From positions 1 to 22,401 of IMG/VR virus record IMGVR_UViG_3300008116_000367: DNA of 22,401 nt; one strand, 5' to 3'. The stretch comes from a virus. A program made the position numbers and the translations under genes. Shown piece after piece: positions 12,908-20,800 of this stretch. Numbering within the stretch: position 1 is the stretch's first letter; each line of letters opens with the position of its first letter. A model generated the notes under the pieces. The model saw only the letters and a list, made by a program, of their open reading frames with translations, was not told the origin of the DNA and did no database searches.

Positions 12908-13867
12908 ATGTCAAATGTGACCCTATTTAACCCTTCGCAAGTCCCTGCATTCGCACGCAACAACGAGTTGTCCGACACTGCCAAAGCACTGACCGGCAGC
13001 ATGACGGGCGGCATCAAGCGCATCTCCATCAAGGGCGGTGTATTCCGTCTGGTAGCTTCCGGCAAAGAACTGGCGGCTATTGATGAGCGTTACTTGGATG
13101 TCATCGTCGTCAAGGCAGCGCCCAAAGTCAGCCGTATCTTCTACGCAAGCAGCTACGATTCTGACAACCCCGCACCGCCTGATTGCTGGTCAAACGATGG
13201 CGAGCGCCCAGACCCAACTGCACAAAACAAGCAAGCGCCTTCTTGTGTGAACTGCCCGCAGAACCAAGCCGGTTCTGGCAACGGTAACAGTCGTGCTTGC
13301 CGGTATCAGCAGCGTCTGGCCGTGGTGCTGGCGAATGCTCCCGATGGTGATGTGTTGCAACTGACGTTGCCTGCTACGTCGATCTTCGGCAAGGAAGATG
13401 GCGACAAGCGTCCGCTGCAAGCTTACGCACGGTTCTTGGCGTTGCAGAACCCGCCGATCAACCCGGAGCAGATCGTCACCCGTATGCGCTTCGACACCAA
13501 GTCCGAGTCACCCAAGCTTTTCTTCCAGCCCATGCGCTGGTTGACGGAGGACGAGTACAACATCGTGTCGCAGCAGACGGACTCTGACGATGCCAAGCGC
13601 GCAGTCATCATGACTGTAGCGCAAGCGGACGGTGTATCCAAAAGCCCCGCGCTCGCCTTACCGGGCAAGCCACCCGCTGTTCAAGATGAGGGGGACGAAG
13701 AAACGGAAGAAGCACCAGCACCCAAACCCAAAGCTGCGAAGAAGAAAGCGGCGGTGATGGACGAGGATGCAGAGCCCGAAGTTCGCAAAGAAGAAGCCAA
13801 GCCTTCGGCAGTTCCTGCCAAGAAGTCCAAGCTGGCTGACATCGTGGACGACTGGGACGACGAGTAA
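12908..13867 (+). CDS. Candidate ssDNA-binding protein with Cys cluster and acidic tail
   Basis: A 319-residue protein. Residues about 35-235 form the folded part; it contains Cys93, Cys113, Cys116 and Cys131 in a Cys-x19-Cys-x2-Cys-x14-Cys arrangement that could bind zinc. A long linker (about 250-305) is rich in Ala, Pro, Lys and Glu, and the chain ends Ile-Val-Asp-Asp-Trp-Asp-Asp-Glu. A flexible linker plus an acidic, aromatic-containing tip is the hallmark of ssDNA-binding proteins that recruit partners, as in bacterial SSB and T7 gp2.5. I do not see a diagnostic OB-fold motif, so SSB function is inferred from the tail, the neighbours and similarity in layout to phage proteins placed in replication modules. 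The SD is weak. Confidence 0.6.
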   Translation: MSNVTLFNPSQVPAFARNNELSDTAKALTGSMTGGIKRISIKGGVFRLVASGKELAAIDERYLDVIVVKAAPKVSRIFYASSYDSDNPAPPDCWSNDGERPDPTAQNKQAPSCVNCPQNQAGSGNGNSRACRYQQRLAVVLANAPDGDVLQLTLPATSIFGKEDGDKRPLQAYARFLALQNPPINPEQIVTRMRFDTKSESPKLFFQPMRWLTEDEYNIVSQQTDSDDAKRAVIMTVAQADGVSKSPALALPGKPPAVQDEGDEETEEAPAPKPKAAKKKAAVMDEDAEPEVRKEEAKPSAVPAKKSKLADIVDDWDDE

Positions 13868-14053
13868 AGCTACGGGGGAAAGCGGATGCTGTGAACCGAG
13901 TGCGGATGCACGGCGCTTGCAGACGCAGCGAGTACCCCACCCAACAGCCCAGCCGGAGGTGGCGCATATAACACCGGCAGCGGGGGCTGGCTAATCCTTT
14001 CAGGTGTTGTAGCTCCCGGTCAGTGACCCCGCATCTTACACAGGAGAACTCTT
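13868..14053 (+). other. GC-rich, possibly structured intergenic region
   Basis: A 186-nt gap in an otherwise packed genome, visibly richer in GC than its flanks. CCAGCC (13949-13954) pairs with GGCTGG (13985-13990), enclosing GGTG (13958-13961) paired with CACC (13972-13975). The octamer GCGGATGC occurs twice near its 5' end. No convincing ORF with SD covers it: a 26-codon GTG ORF and an open frame without start are present but unsupported. It ends with AGGAGAA before the next ATG. Possible roles are a small RNA, an untranslated leader, a replication origin element, or a gene remnant. Confidence 0.5.
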
Positions 14054-14317
14054 ATGCCATTTGACGGAAAGACGTACGATCCAGAACGTGACAAAGAGCG
14101 TTTGAAAACGCAACTGTTCAACGTCTGGCGGTTAATGAAAGACGGTCGTTGGAGAACACTTGAACAAATATCAGTCAAGGTCGGATGCCCTGAAGCAAGT
14201 GTGAGTGCAAGACTGCGTGACTTTCGCAAACGTAAGTTTGGTAGCCATATAGTTGAGCGTGAGTACGTGCAGCGAGGGCTGTTTAAGTACCGCTTGATTG
14301 TCAACGAAGATACCTAA
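14054..14317 (+). CDS. Winged-helix-like DNA-binding protein
   Basis: An 87-residue basic protein; ATG follows ACAGGAGAA. Residues about 17-65 (Leu-Lys-Thr-Gln-Leu-Phe-Asn-Val-Trp through Ser-Val-Ser-Ala-Arg-Leu-Arg-Asp-Phe-Arg-Lys) fit a winged helix, with Ala-Ser-Val-Ser-Ala-Arg-Leu as recognition helix and the strand His-Ile-Val-Glu-Arg as wing. Similar short proteins occur near replication genes of proteobacterial phages. It may act as regulator or origin-binding protein; this is inference. It overlaps the next gene by one base (TAATG). Confidence 0.7.
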   Translation: MPFDGKTYDPERDKERLKTQLFNVWRLMKDGRWRTLEQISVKVGCPEASVSARLRDFRKRKFGSHIVEREYVQRGLFKYRLIVNEDT

Positions 14318-14598
14318 TGGCTTACTCCCAAAAAATAATTGACGCCGTTGCAGCAGCGCCTAAGACGTCCGGCAACCAACTTGGTCGCTGGGCAATTTAC
14401 TTGGACTTTCCTGTAACGAAGATCGCCTACGCGCTAGGGGTCACGCGTCAGACCGTATACAACTGGTTCATCGGCAAGACGGAAGTGTTTGTTGCTTACG
14501 AAGAGCGCGTTGAACTTCTTTTAAAAATTATGCAGTCGTCCAAAACGGCTGACGAAGCATGGAGAAAAATATGTCAAGCATACGGCCTGAAACCCTAA
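14317..14598 (+). CDS. Helix-turn-helix DNA-binding protein
   Basis: A 93-residue protein starting at ATG in a TAATG junction, without its own strong SD, so coupling is likely. Residues 33-53 contain Thr-Lys-Ile-Ala-Tyr-Ala-Leu-Gly-Val-Thr-Arg-Gln-Thr-Val-Tyr-Asn-Trp, a textbook HTH of the XRE/homeodomain-like kind. The rest is helical and may dimerise. Its position directly upstream of the primase-helicase operon suggests transcription control or replication initiation, without direct proof. Confidence 0.75.
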   Translation: MAYSQKIIDAVAAAPKTSGNQLGRWAIYLDFPVTKIAYALGVTRQTVYNWFIGKTEVFVAYEERVELLLKIMQSSKTADEAWRKICQAYGLKP

Positions 14599-14768
14599 CT
14601 GATCGTGAGTTGTTGAGCGGCGCTTTACTGGCGTTTGAACCTGATACCGGCATGCCCATCGAGTGGCAGAAGGAATTGATTCGTCGGCTGGCTTCTTTCT
14701 TGGAGAACGGTGCGGTTCGCCCCACTGATTTGAAAGACTCCCCAGACCAACTGCGCCTGTTCGATTAA
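14571..14768 (+). CDS. Small phage protein (LTDRELLSGA type)
   Basis: A 65-residue helical protein. ATG 14571 is preferred to ATG 14559 because GGAG (14562-14565) is correctly spaced only for the former. It contains Leu-Thr-Asp-Arg-Glu-Leu-Leu and Glu-Trp-Gln-Lys-Glu-Leu-Ile-Arg-Arg-Leu, a combination seen in many small phage proteins of unknown function. It overlaps the preceding HTH gene by 28 nt and is 17 nt from the primase gene. Confidence 0.6.
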   Translation: MSSIRPETLTDRELLSGALLAFEPDTGMPIEWQKELIRRLASFLENGAVRPTDLKDSPDQLRLFD

Positions 14769-14785
14769 AACAACAAAGGATCAAA

Positions 14786-17677
14786 ATGACCCCGCTTGAG
14801 TTTCTTGCGGTTGTTTTGCCGTCTCCAGAAAACGGGCTGTACTGTGCCTGTGAGATGACGGACAAAAAGGAGCACATCTTTGTTGAAGATATTGCCGACT
14901 TCTACCCGAAGGTTGACTCGTGGGTTGAAAACAAATGCAATGTCTACTTTGCGCTGGCTACTTTTGACGAGAAGGTAGCCAAGATAAAGGGCAACAAAGA
15001 CAGACGTACCATTCCCAACTCGCGGTTTATCAAGTCGTTGTTTCTGGACTTGGACGGCTACGAGACAAAGAAGGCTGCTGCACAGGCGCTAAACGATTTC
15101 ATGGCAAAGACCGGGCTTGACCTGCTTGGTACACCGTATATCGTTTCGTCTGGCGGCGGTCTGCATTGCTATTGGCCTTTCACAGAAACCATCGATGTCA
15201 ATGTCTGGCGTCCTGTGGCCGAGAATTTCAAACGCCTGTGCAAGCAGGAAGCACTGCGCATCGACAACACGGTGACGGCTGACTCGGCAAGGATTTTGCG
15301 CATACCCGAGACATTCAACTTCAAAGCCAAATACGACACGCCGCGTCAGGTGCGCATACTGGCTGAGGGCGACACGTTTGATTTTGAAATACTGGCCGAG
15401 CACATCCGCTCCCAGTTAACGGCGTTGCCAGCAGCCGTGCCCAACAACGTCATCGAGCTACCCGGCGTACGTCCAACAGCGCCTACGGCTACAGCGGTCA
15501 AGTTGTTTGAGAACAGCGTGACTAAGTTCAGGACGATTATCGAGAAGACCCGTGCAGGGACGGGCTGTGGGCAACTCGCATACTACCTTGAGAACGCGCA
15601 GGAAGACGGCATGGAGCCGATCTGGCGCGGGATGTTGTCGATCGCACAGAAGTGTGAAGAGGCCGACAAGGCAGTGATCTGGCTGTCAGAAAAGCATCCG
15701 TACGATGTCGATCGGATGAACACCAAGCTGCGGGAGATTAAAGGACCCTATCCCTGCACGAAGTTCGATAGCGAAAACCCCGGCATCTGCACAAGCTGCC
15801 AGCACTGGGGCAAGATCACAAACCCGCTGGCACTGGGCAGGGAGACGGCTGTCGAGGTTCAGGCACGGGAGATCGATGTCCAGATCGATCAGGAAGTCAA
15901 ACGCATCCTGCGTCCGGAAGCGCCCAAGGGGTTTGCCTACGGAGCCAACGGCGGCACGTTCATGGAGCGCGACGATGAGGATGCTGACGGCAACAAGATC
16001 AAGCGCCAGATCATGCTCTTGCCATACGACCTGTTTCCGGTGGACATCCTGAACCAGAACGGCGAACACACGGTACACATGCTGGCCAACCGCAAGGAGG
16101 GGGCGCAGACCATCACGTTCCCGCAGAAGTGTGCCGTTAGTAAGGAAGAAACACTGAAGCATCTGGCCACGCAAAACGTCATCGCAGCGTTCGGGGCAGG
16201 CAACGACAAGAACCTGTTCGACTATGTGCGGGCATGCACCGAGAAGCTATCGACGGAGAAAAGCCCGATCAAGGTACCGGCCAACTACGGCTGGCAGGAT
16301 GATGGCTCGTTTGTGTACGCAGGGCGTATCTACTTCAAAGGCGGCAGCGTGCAGGTGCCTATGCCGGGGCTGGAGAACATTGTCATGAACACGCAACCTA
16401 CGGGCGACATCAATGCGTGGCGGCAGTTTGTGAACTTGCTTATCAAGAAGAAAATGTGGGATCACCTGACCATCCTGATGATGGGGATGGCGGCTCCCCT
16501 GATGCGCTTCACCGGCATCTACGGGCTTACCGTACACCTCGGCTCCACGGAGTCAGGCACGGGTAAAACGCTGGCACTGGAGGGTGCTGCGTCAGTCTGG
16601 GGGCATCCTGTGCACTACCGCACAGGCAAGGGCACATCCCCGGTGGCGATGCAGCAACGGCTAGGCTTGCTAAATAGCTGCCCCCTGATCACGGACGAGA
16701 TCACCGCCAAGAACCGCAAGGACTTTGAGTGGTTCCCCGAGTACCTGCTGGACAAAACCGAAGGCCGTGGCAAGGAGCGTATGGAGTCGGGAGCCAACCG
16801 GGAACGACTTAACTTGTCAACTTGGCAAACACTTTCCTTCATGTCGTCCAACACGCACGCAGTGGACTACCTGACCGGGGGAAGAAAGCACGCCTCCGAG
16901 GGCGAACTGCGCCGCCTGTTAGAGTTCATCATGGATCAAGAACTGTCATGGGAGCCACATGAGATTGAGATCATTAAGTCGCTATCGTCCAATTACGGAG
17001 TCGCTGGTGAAATGCTTGTCCGGTTTATGGTTGACCACGCGGAAATGCTGGCGCAGCTTGTTCCGCAGGTAGTTACGCAGATGTACAAGGAGTTCGGCGC
17101 AACCAACGACGAGCGTTTCTGGATGGCGGGTATTGGCGTAACAGCCGCCTGCTGCGTTGTCGCGTCGGACAAGCATGCTGGCATCGTCAACGTCCCGGTC
17201 GAGCCGATCATGGATGCGCTAAAGAAAGTGGTGAAGTTCATGCGCGCCAGCATAAAGGCCGGAAGCCGCACAGCCGAGGATGTGCTGAACTCGTTTACGC
17301 GGGAGTACTACGGCAACTTCATCATCGTCAAGTTCACAACCAACGAAGGGATACTGGCTGAGTTGGGGCACGGCGGGGTCATTGACGCATCGACTACACG
17401 CTCTCAGATTATGGGGCGCATCGAGCACGGCGTGACACCGGGGTTTGTGGACTACTACATTGAAGAGCGGCTGTTAAAAGCGTTCTGCTCATCCATGAGC
17501 TTTGGCTACTCGGACTTCAAGCGCAAGCTGGAGGAACTATTTGCGGTCACGTATATGCCGAAGAAAGACATGATGGCCAGAACCAAAGGTCCCCAGATGC
17601 GTGTGCCTGTGCTGAAGATCACCCGCCGCATAGATGAAGAAGAAATTACAAATCAAGTATCCTTGGCAGCAGCTTGA
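14786..17677 (+). CDS. Bifunctional AEP primase and AAA+/DUF927-like helicase
   Basis: A 963-residue replication protein. The N-terminal archaeo-eukaryotic primase fold shows Leu-Asp-Leu-Asp (87-90), Ser-Gly-Gly-Gly-Leu-His-Cys-Tyr-Trp (122-130) and Ser-Ala-Arg-Ile-Leu-Arg-Ile-Pro-x-Thr-Phe-Asn-Phe-Lys (about 167-180), the Asp-x-Asp, His and basic motifs of phage AEP primases. Cys324, Cys335, Cys338 and His340 may bind zinc. The C-terminal ATPase has Walker A Gly-Ser-Thr-Glu-Ser-Gly-Thr-Gly-Lys-Thr (586-595), Walker B Leu-Ile-Thr-Asp-Glu (634-638) and a sensor-like Met-Ser-Ser-Asn (686-689), resembling DUF927-type helicases. It would make primers and unwind DNA at the phage fork. SD is AAAGGATC. 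It is the last large rightward gene, and the next small ORF overlaps its end. Confidence 0.88.
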   Translation: MTPLEFLAVVLPSPENGLYCACEMTDKKEHIFVEDIADFYPKVDSWVENKCNVYFALATFDEKVAKIKGNKDRRTIPNSRFIKSLFLDLDGYETKKAAAQALNDFMAKTGLDLLGTPYIVSSGGGLHCYWPFTETIDVNVWRPVAENFKRLCKQEALRIDNTVTADSARILRIPETFNFKAKYDTPRQVRILAEGDTFDFEILAEHIRSQLTALPAAVPNNVIELPGVRPTAPTATAVKLFENSVTKFRTIIEKTRAGTGCGQLAYYLENAQEDGMEPIWRGMLSIAQKCEEADKAVIWLSEKHPYDVDRMNTKLREIKGPYPCTKFDSENPGICTSCQHWGKITNPLALGRETAVEVQAREIDVQIDQEVKRILRPEAPKGFAYGANGGTFMERDDEDADGNKIKRQIMLLPYDLFPVDILNQNGEHTVHMLANRKEGAQTITFPQKCAVSKEETLKHLATQNVIAAFGAGNDKNLFDYVRACTEKLSTEKSPIKVPANYGWQDDGSFVYAGRIYFKGGSVQVPMPGLENIVMNTQPTGDINAWRQFVNLLIKKKMWDHLTILMMGMAAPLMRFTGIYGLTVHLGSTESGTGKTLALEGAASVWGHPVHYRTGKGTSPVAMQQRLGLLNSCPLITDEITAKNRKDFEWFPEYLLDKTEGRGKERMESGANRERLNLSTWQTLSFMSSNTHAVDYLTGGRKHASEGELRRLLEFIMDQELSWEPHEIEIIKSLSSNYGVAGEMLVRFMVDHAEMLAQLVPQVVTQMYKEFGATNDERFWMAGIGVTAACCVVASDKHAGIVNVPVEPIMDALKKVVKFMRASIKAGSRTAEDVLNSFTREYYGNFIIVKFTTNEGILAELGHGGVIDASTTRSQIMGRIEHGVTPGFVDYYIEERLLKAFCSSMSFGYSDFKRKLEELFAVTYMPKKDMMARTKGPQMRVPVLKITRRIDEEEITNQVSLAAA

Positions 17678-17825
17678 GAAAGGTCAGGGGTTCTTCGTGC
17701 CTTGTTTAGACCCGGAGGCCGTCATACAAGACGGCCTCCGTAAGGCAATTGGCGCACGCAAACTACACGCTAAAGCCAGAGTAGGGGTCAAGGACGGTAA
17801 GCTCGGAGTGTGGTTTCATCTGTAG
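17634..17825 (+). CDS. Small phage protein (YPWxxLExGQGFFVP type)
   Basis: A 63-residue basic protein overlapping the primase end by 44 nt in another frame. The stretch Lys-Tyr-Pro-Trp-Gln-Gln-Leu-Glu-Lys-Gly-Gln-Gly-Phe-Phe-Val-Pro-Cys-Leu and the later Lys-Ala-Arg-Val-Gly-Val-x-x-Gly-x-x-Gly-Val-Trp-Phe match a small protein pattern I recognise from phages of Proteobacteria, with no known role. No good SD is seen. The gene contains a perfect 11-bp inverted repeat (17713-17740), and its last 38 nt overlap the 3' end of the leftward giant gene. Confidence 0.65.
   Translation: MKKKLQIKYPWQQLEKGQGFFVPCLDPEAVIQDGLRKAIGARKLHAKARVGVKDGKLGVWFHL
17713..17740. repeat. Perfect 11-bp inverted repeat at convergent junction
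   Basis: CGGAGGCCGTC (17713-17723) pairs with GACGGCCTCCG (17730-17740) around a 6-nt loop. It lies within the small ORF at 17634, 36 nt after the primase stop and about 48 nt beyond the stop of the leftward gene. Neither side carries a T run, so it is not a classical terminator, yet it is placed where transcripts from both directions would need to end. Confidence 0.6.
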
Positions 17826-20800
17826 CTCGCAGGAAGTTCTCAGCCAGCTTGTTTTGCGCAGTGTCGATCCGCTTCAAAATCTCGTCCTTCTGCTCCGCAG
17901 ACAAGCGTGGGGCAATCTCTACCTGCCGTCTGGCTTTGGCAAGCTCGCCCAACTTCTGCTGCACTGAGCCCGACACCGATGCTGCTGCGATGCGGTTGAT
18001 GTACTCTTCCATGAACTCCTTGGCATCTTCTTTCCTGCCTTGCTGGAGCATGCGCTCGTAGGTGCCCTTGGCTTGCTGAACCTCTAGCATGCGGGCGTAG
18101 GCTGCGTCTAACGTACCGCGTCCTTCTACTGGCTGGAACAAGCCGCCGATGAAAGGCATTTTGCTGACCTTGGTGGACGGCTTCTCGTACGGTGCCTCGG
18201 CGTTCAACAGCGGATTGGCAAGCGACACCAACGCAATACCCAGACCGCCTGTGTACCCCCGGATTAAATAGTCCAGCTTGATCGGGCTCAAACCTGCATC
18301 GCCAGTAATGGAGCCAAGCATCTTGGATAGCTCTGTGGTGCTTTCTCTGGCACGCTCACTGGGGGTCATGGTGTGAAGTTCGCGCTGGGACTCGATGTCG
18401 CCACCAAAGAACGACTTGCCCAGATAGACTTCCGTCGCAGGCTTAATCGCTTGCGGTAGGCTAAACGGGTTGGACAGCATAACCAGCTTGGTCATGCCCT
18501 TGGTCACATCCTTGTTGCGCTCGTCGTCAGCCGCTAGGTTGTAAACCGCCTCCGGCAAAGACTTGAACAGGTAGCCCAATTCAAACGGCACGGGGATGCG
18601 CAGCGGCTCGTCAGCAAACGGCGTGGGCAAGAACCAGTTACCCAGACGCTCTTCCGGCTTGGCTTTCTTGTACGCTTCGTCATCTTCCATCATCATGGCG
18701 TAAGCCAGCGTACCAACGGCCATCAGCGTGCCACGTGCCAGTAATTTCTTTCTGATCTCAAGCTGTTGGTCATACGGCATCTTGCCTTTAAAAGCACGGT
18801 ACAGAACATCCAGACCTTGAATCTGTGCGTTAAAGAAGGGGATCAATACCGACAGCATCTGCATGCTGGGCGAGACGCCCCGGCGGCTAAAGTTCATGGA
18901 CTCCAGCGTGCGCAGATACGCCTGCATCTCGGACATGCCTTTGTTTAGCGAGTCCCTGTACAGCACCGCACGAGTAGCTGCGTCGCCTTGCAAAGCAAAG
19001 GCATCCGCCCGAGCCATGATCTTTTGCCAGCCGGTCTTGCCCATAGAGATTTCTTTTAAGAACTTCTCCATGTCGCCTTTATCGCCGGTGAAGACGTTGC
19101 TCGATATTGCGCCTGCCTCCATCAGCTTCTTCTCGGCTTCGCTGCGTCCGGCCACCATACTAGCTAACTCTTTCATGGAGTTCAGCACGGGCACACCGTC
19201 AACCCCTGTAGTCATCCATGCAGTCATTGGGTCGCGGATTGCCTGCTTGATCGCATAGGCCGGGTTACGCGTTACGAACTTGCGCAAAATGTCTGCTGGC
19301 ATACCCAACATGCGCACTGCTGCCGGTATTGTTGTCTTGATACCTTCCATGCCCTTGACGATCAGCGATGCAGGGATGCCGTACAAGTCTGTGTCGATGA
19401 CGACAAAGTGATCTTCGCCCTTGTGTTTGAAGCGTACGGTGTTCGGTCCTGCGGGGCCAGTACCTTTACCTATCGTGCTGGCAATACCCATCTTGTTCAG
19501 AATAAACGCGGACTCCTTAACGGCCTGATTGCGCAGTGCCATTTCGGTCAACAGGAACGTGTTCTGAACAGAGCTTGTAAAGATTGGCAAAATCTCTGTG
19601 CTGTCACCAACCAGTTCTTTAAGCTGCGGCTCGTCCTTGATATTTCCAATCCGCACCGGGTGTTCGCTGTCAATCATCAGCTCAATTTCGCCCGTACCTT
19701 TATTGATACGGTAGAACGGCACGTACGTTATCTTCTTAAGTTCTGCTACCTTGTCTTTCGACATGGTGCCAGTCTGAACAAGTAAATCCAACATGCCGTG
19801 GTTGTACTGTTGGTACAAGTCCATAGCCTTATCAAACATCGCCTTGTCTTCAGGGCGGCTATCAAGCAGCTTCTTGATTTGGTTGTACTCAGCCGCTGCT
19901 TTGCTGGGGTTAGCAAAATTCAGTTTGTTCCAGCCTACTTGCTTGGCGCGTTCTCCTGCCACCAGCGCGGTCAGAATGGCTTCTTTCTCCGTGTCGTTAC
20001 CGATCTTGGACTTGGCAATAGCGTCGGCCACCTGCATCATGTTGACGCCCGGAGTGCTCTTGTAGACGTACTCGGTGCCGCGCTTGGTTTCTTCTTTCAC
20101 CAAACGCACAGGACCATTAGTCAAGAACTGACCGGCAAACTGACTGCGCTGTTCACCAAAACGTAGGTAGTACTCGGCCTGTTCGCCTTCCAGCGCCTTG
20201 ATCTTCTCTGCGTCCATGCCTTTCTTAAAGGCTTCAGACAACGCAGCGTAGCGGTCAACAAACTGCACACGGCCTGTTAGCCCAAGGAAGTTGGCTTTTA
20301 AGCGATCAACTTGGGTTGGGTTCTTGGCAACAAACGACGGCGCAATTGACGACTCTTGCCGCGCAGACTTAAACGAAAAAATACCGGGCTTGTCTTCTTG
20401 TACGCCAACGTCTTTGGGCGCATAGCGCGGGCGCTCTTCCACCACAGTGAACTCGGCGTTCAGTATGCGGTTTGGCGCATTCAAGGTGCCAAGTCTTTCC
20501 GTTATGTGCGCGTAACTTTCTGGCGCAATAGCGTCAATTATTTTGTTTAGTTTACGATTTGTAGCAAGCAGCGCTTCTTCAGTACGCAGTGTATCGTACT
20601 GGCTTTGCAAAAAGTCGTGTATAACGTCGTCGATAGCGGGTTTTTCATCAGGAGCAAGGTATTCTTCAGCATATTCCTTGTTGTAATAATTTTGCACCGC
20701 GCGTGTGCCAAACTGGTCGTTTATGGCCCGAATAAAATGTTGTATTTTTTGCGTGGCTATCGGATCTTTACGCATAGTGCCTTGCCCGTCAGGCAGTGCG

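Noticed and set aside
13767-13994. 75-codon rightward ORF bridging the SSB candidate and the GC-rich gap
   Set aside because: More than the first third is the SSB gene read in another frame, no SD precedes it, and composition does not look like protein.
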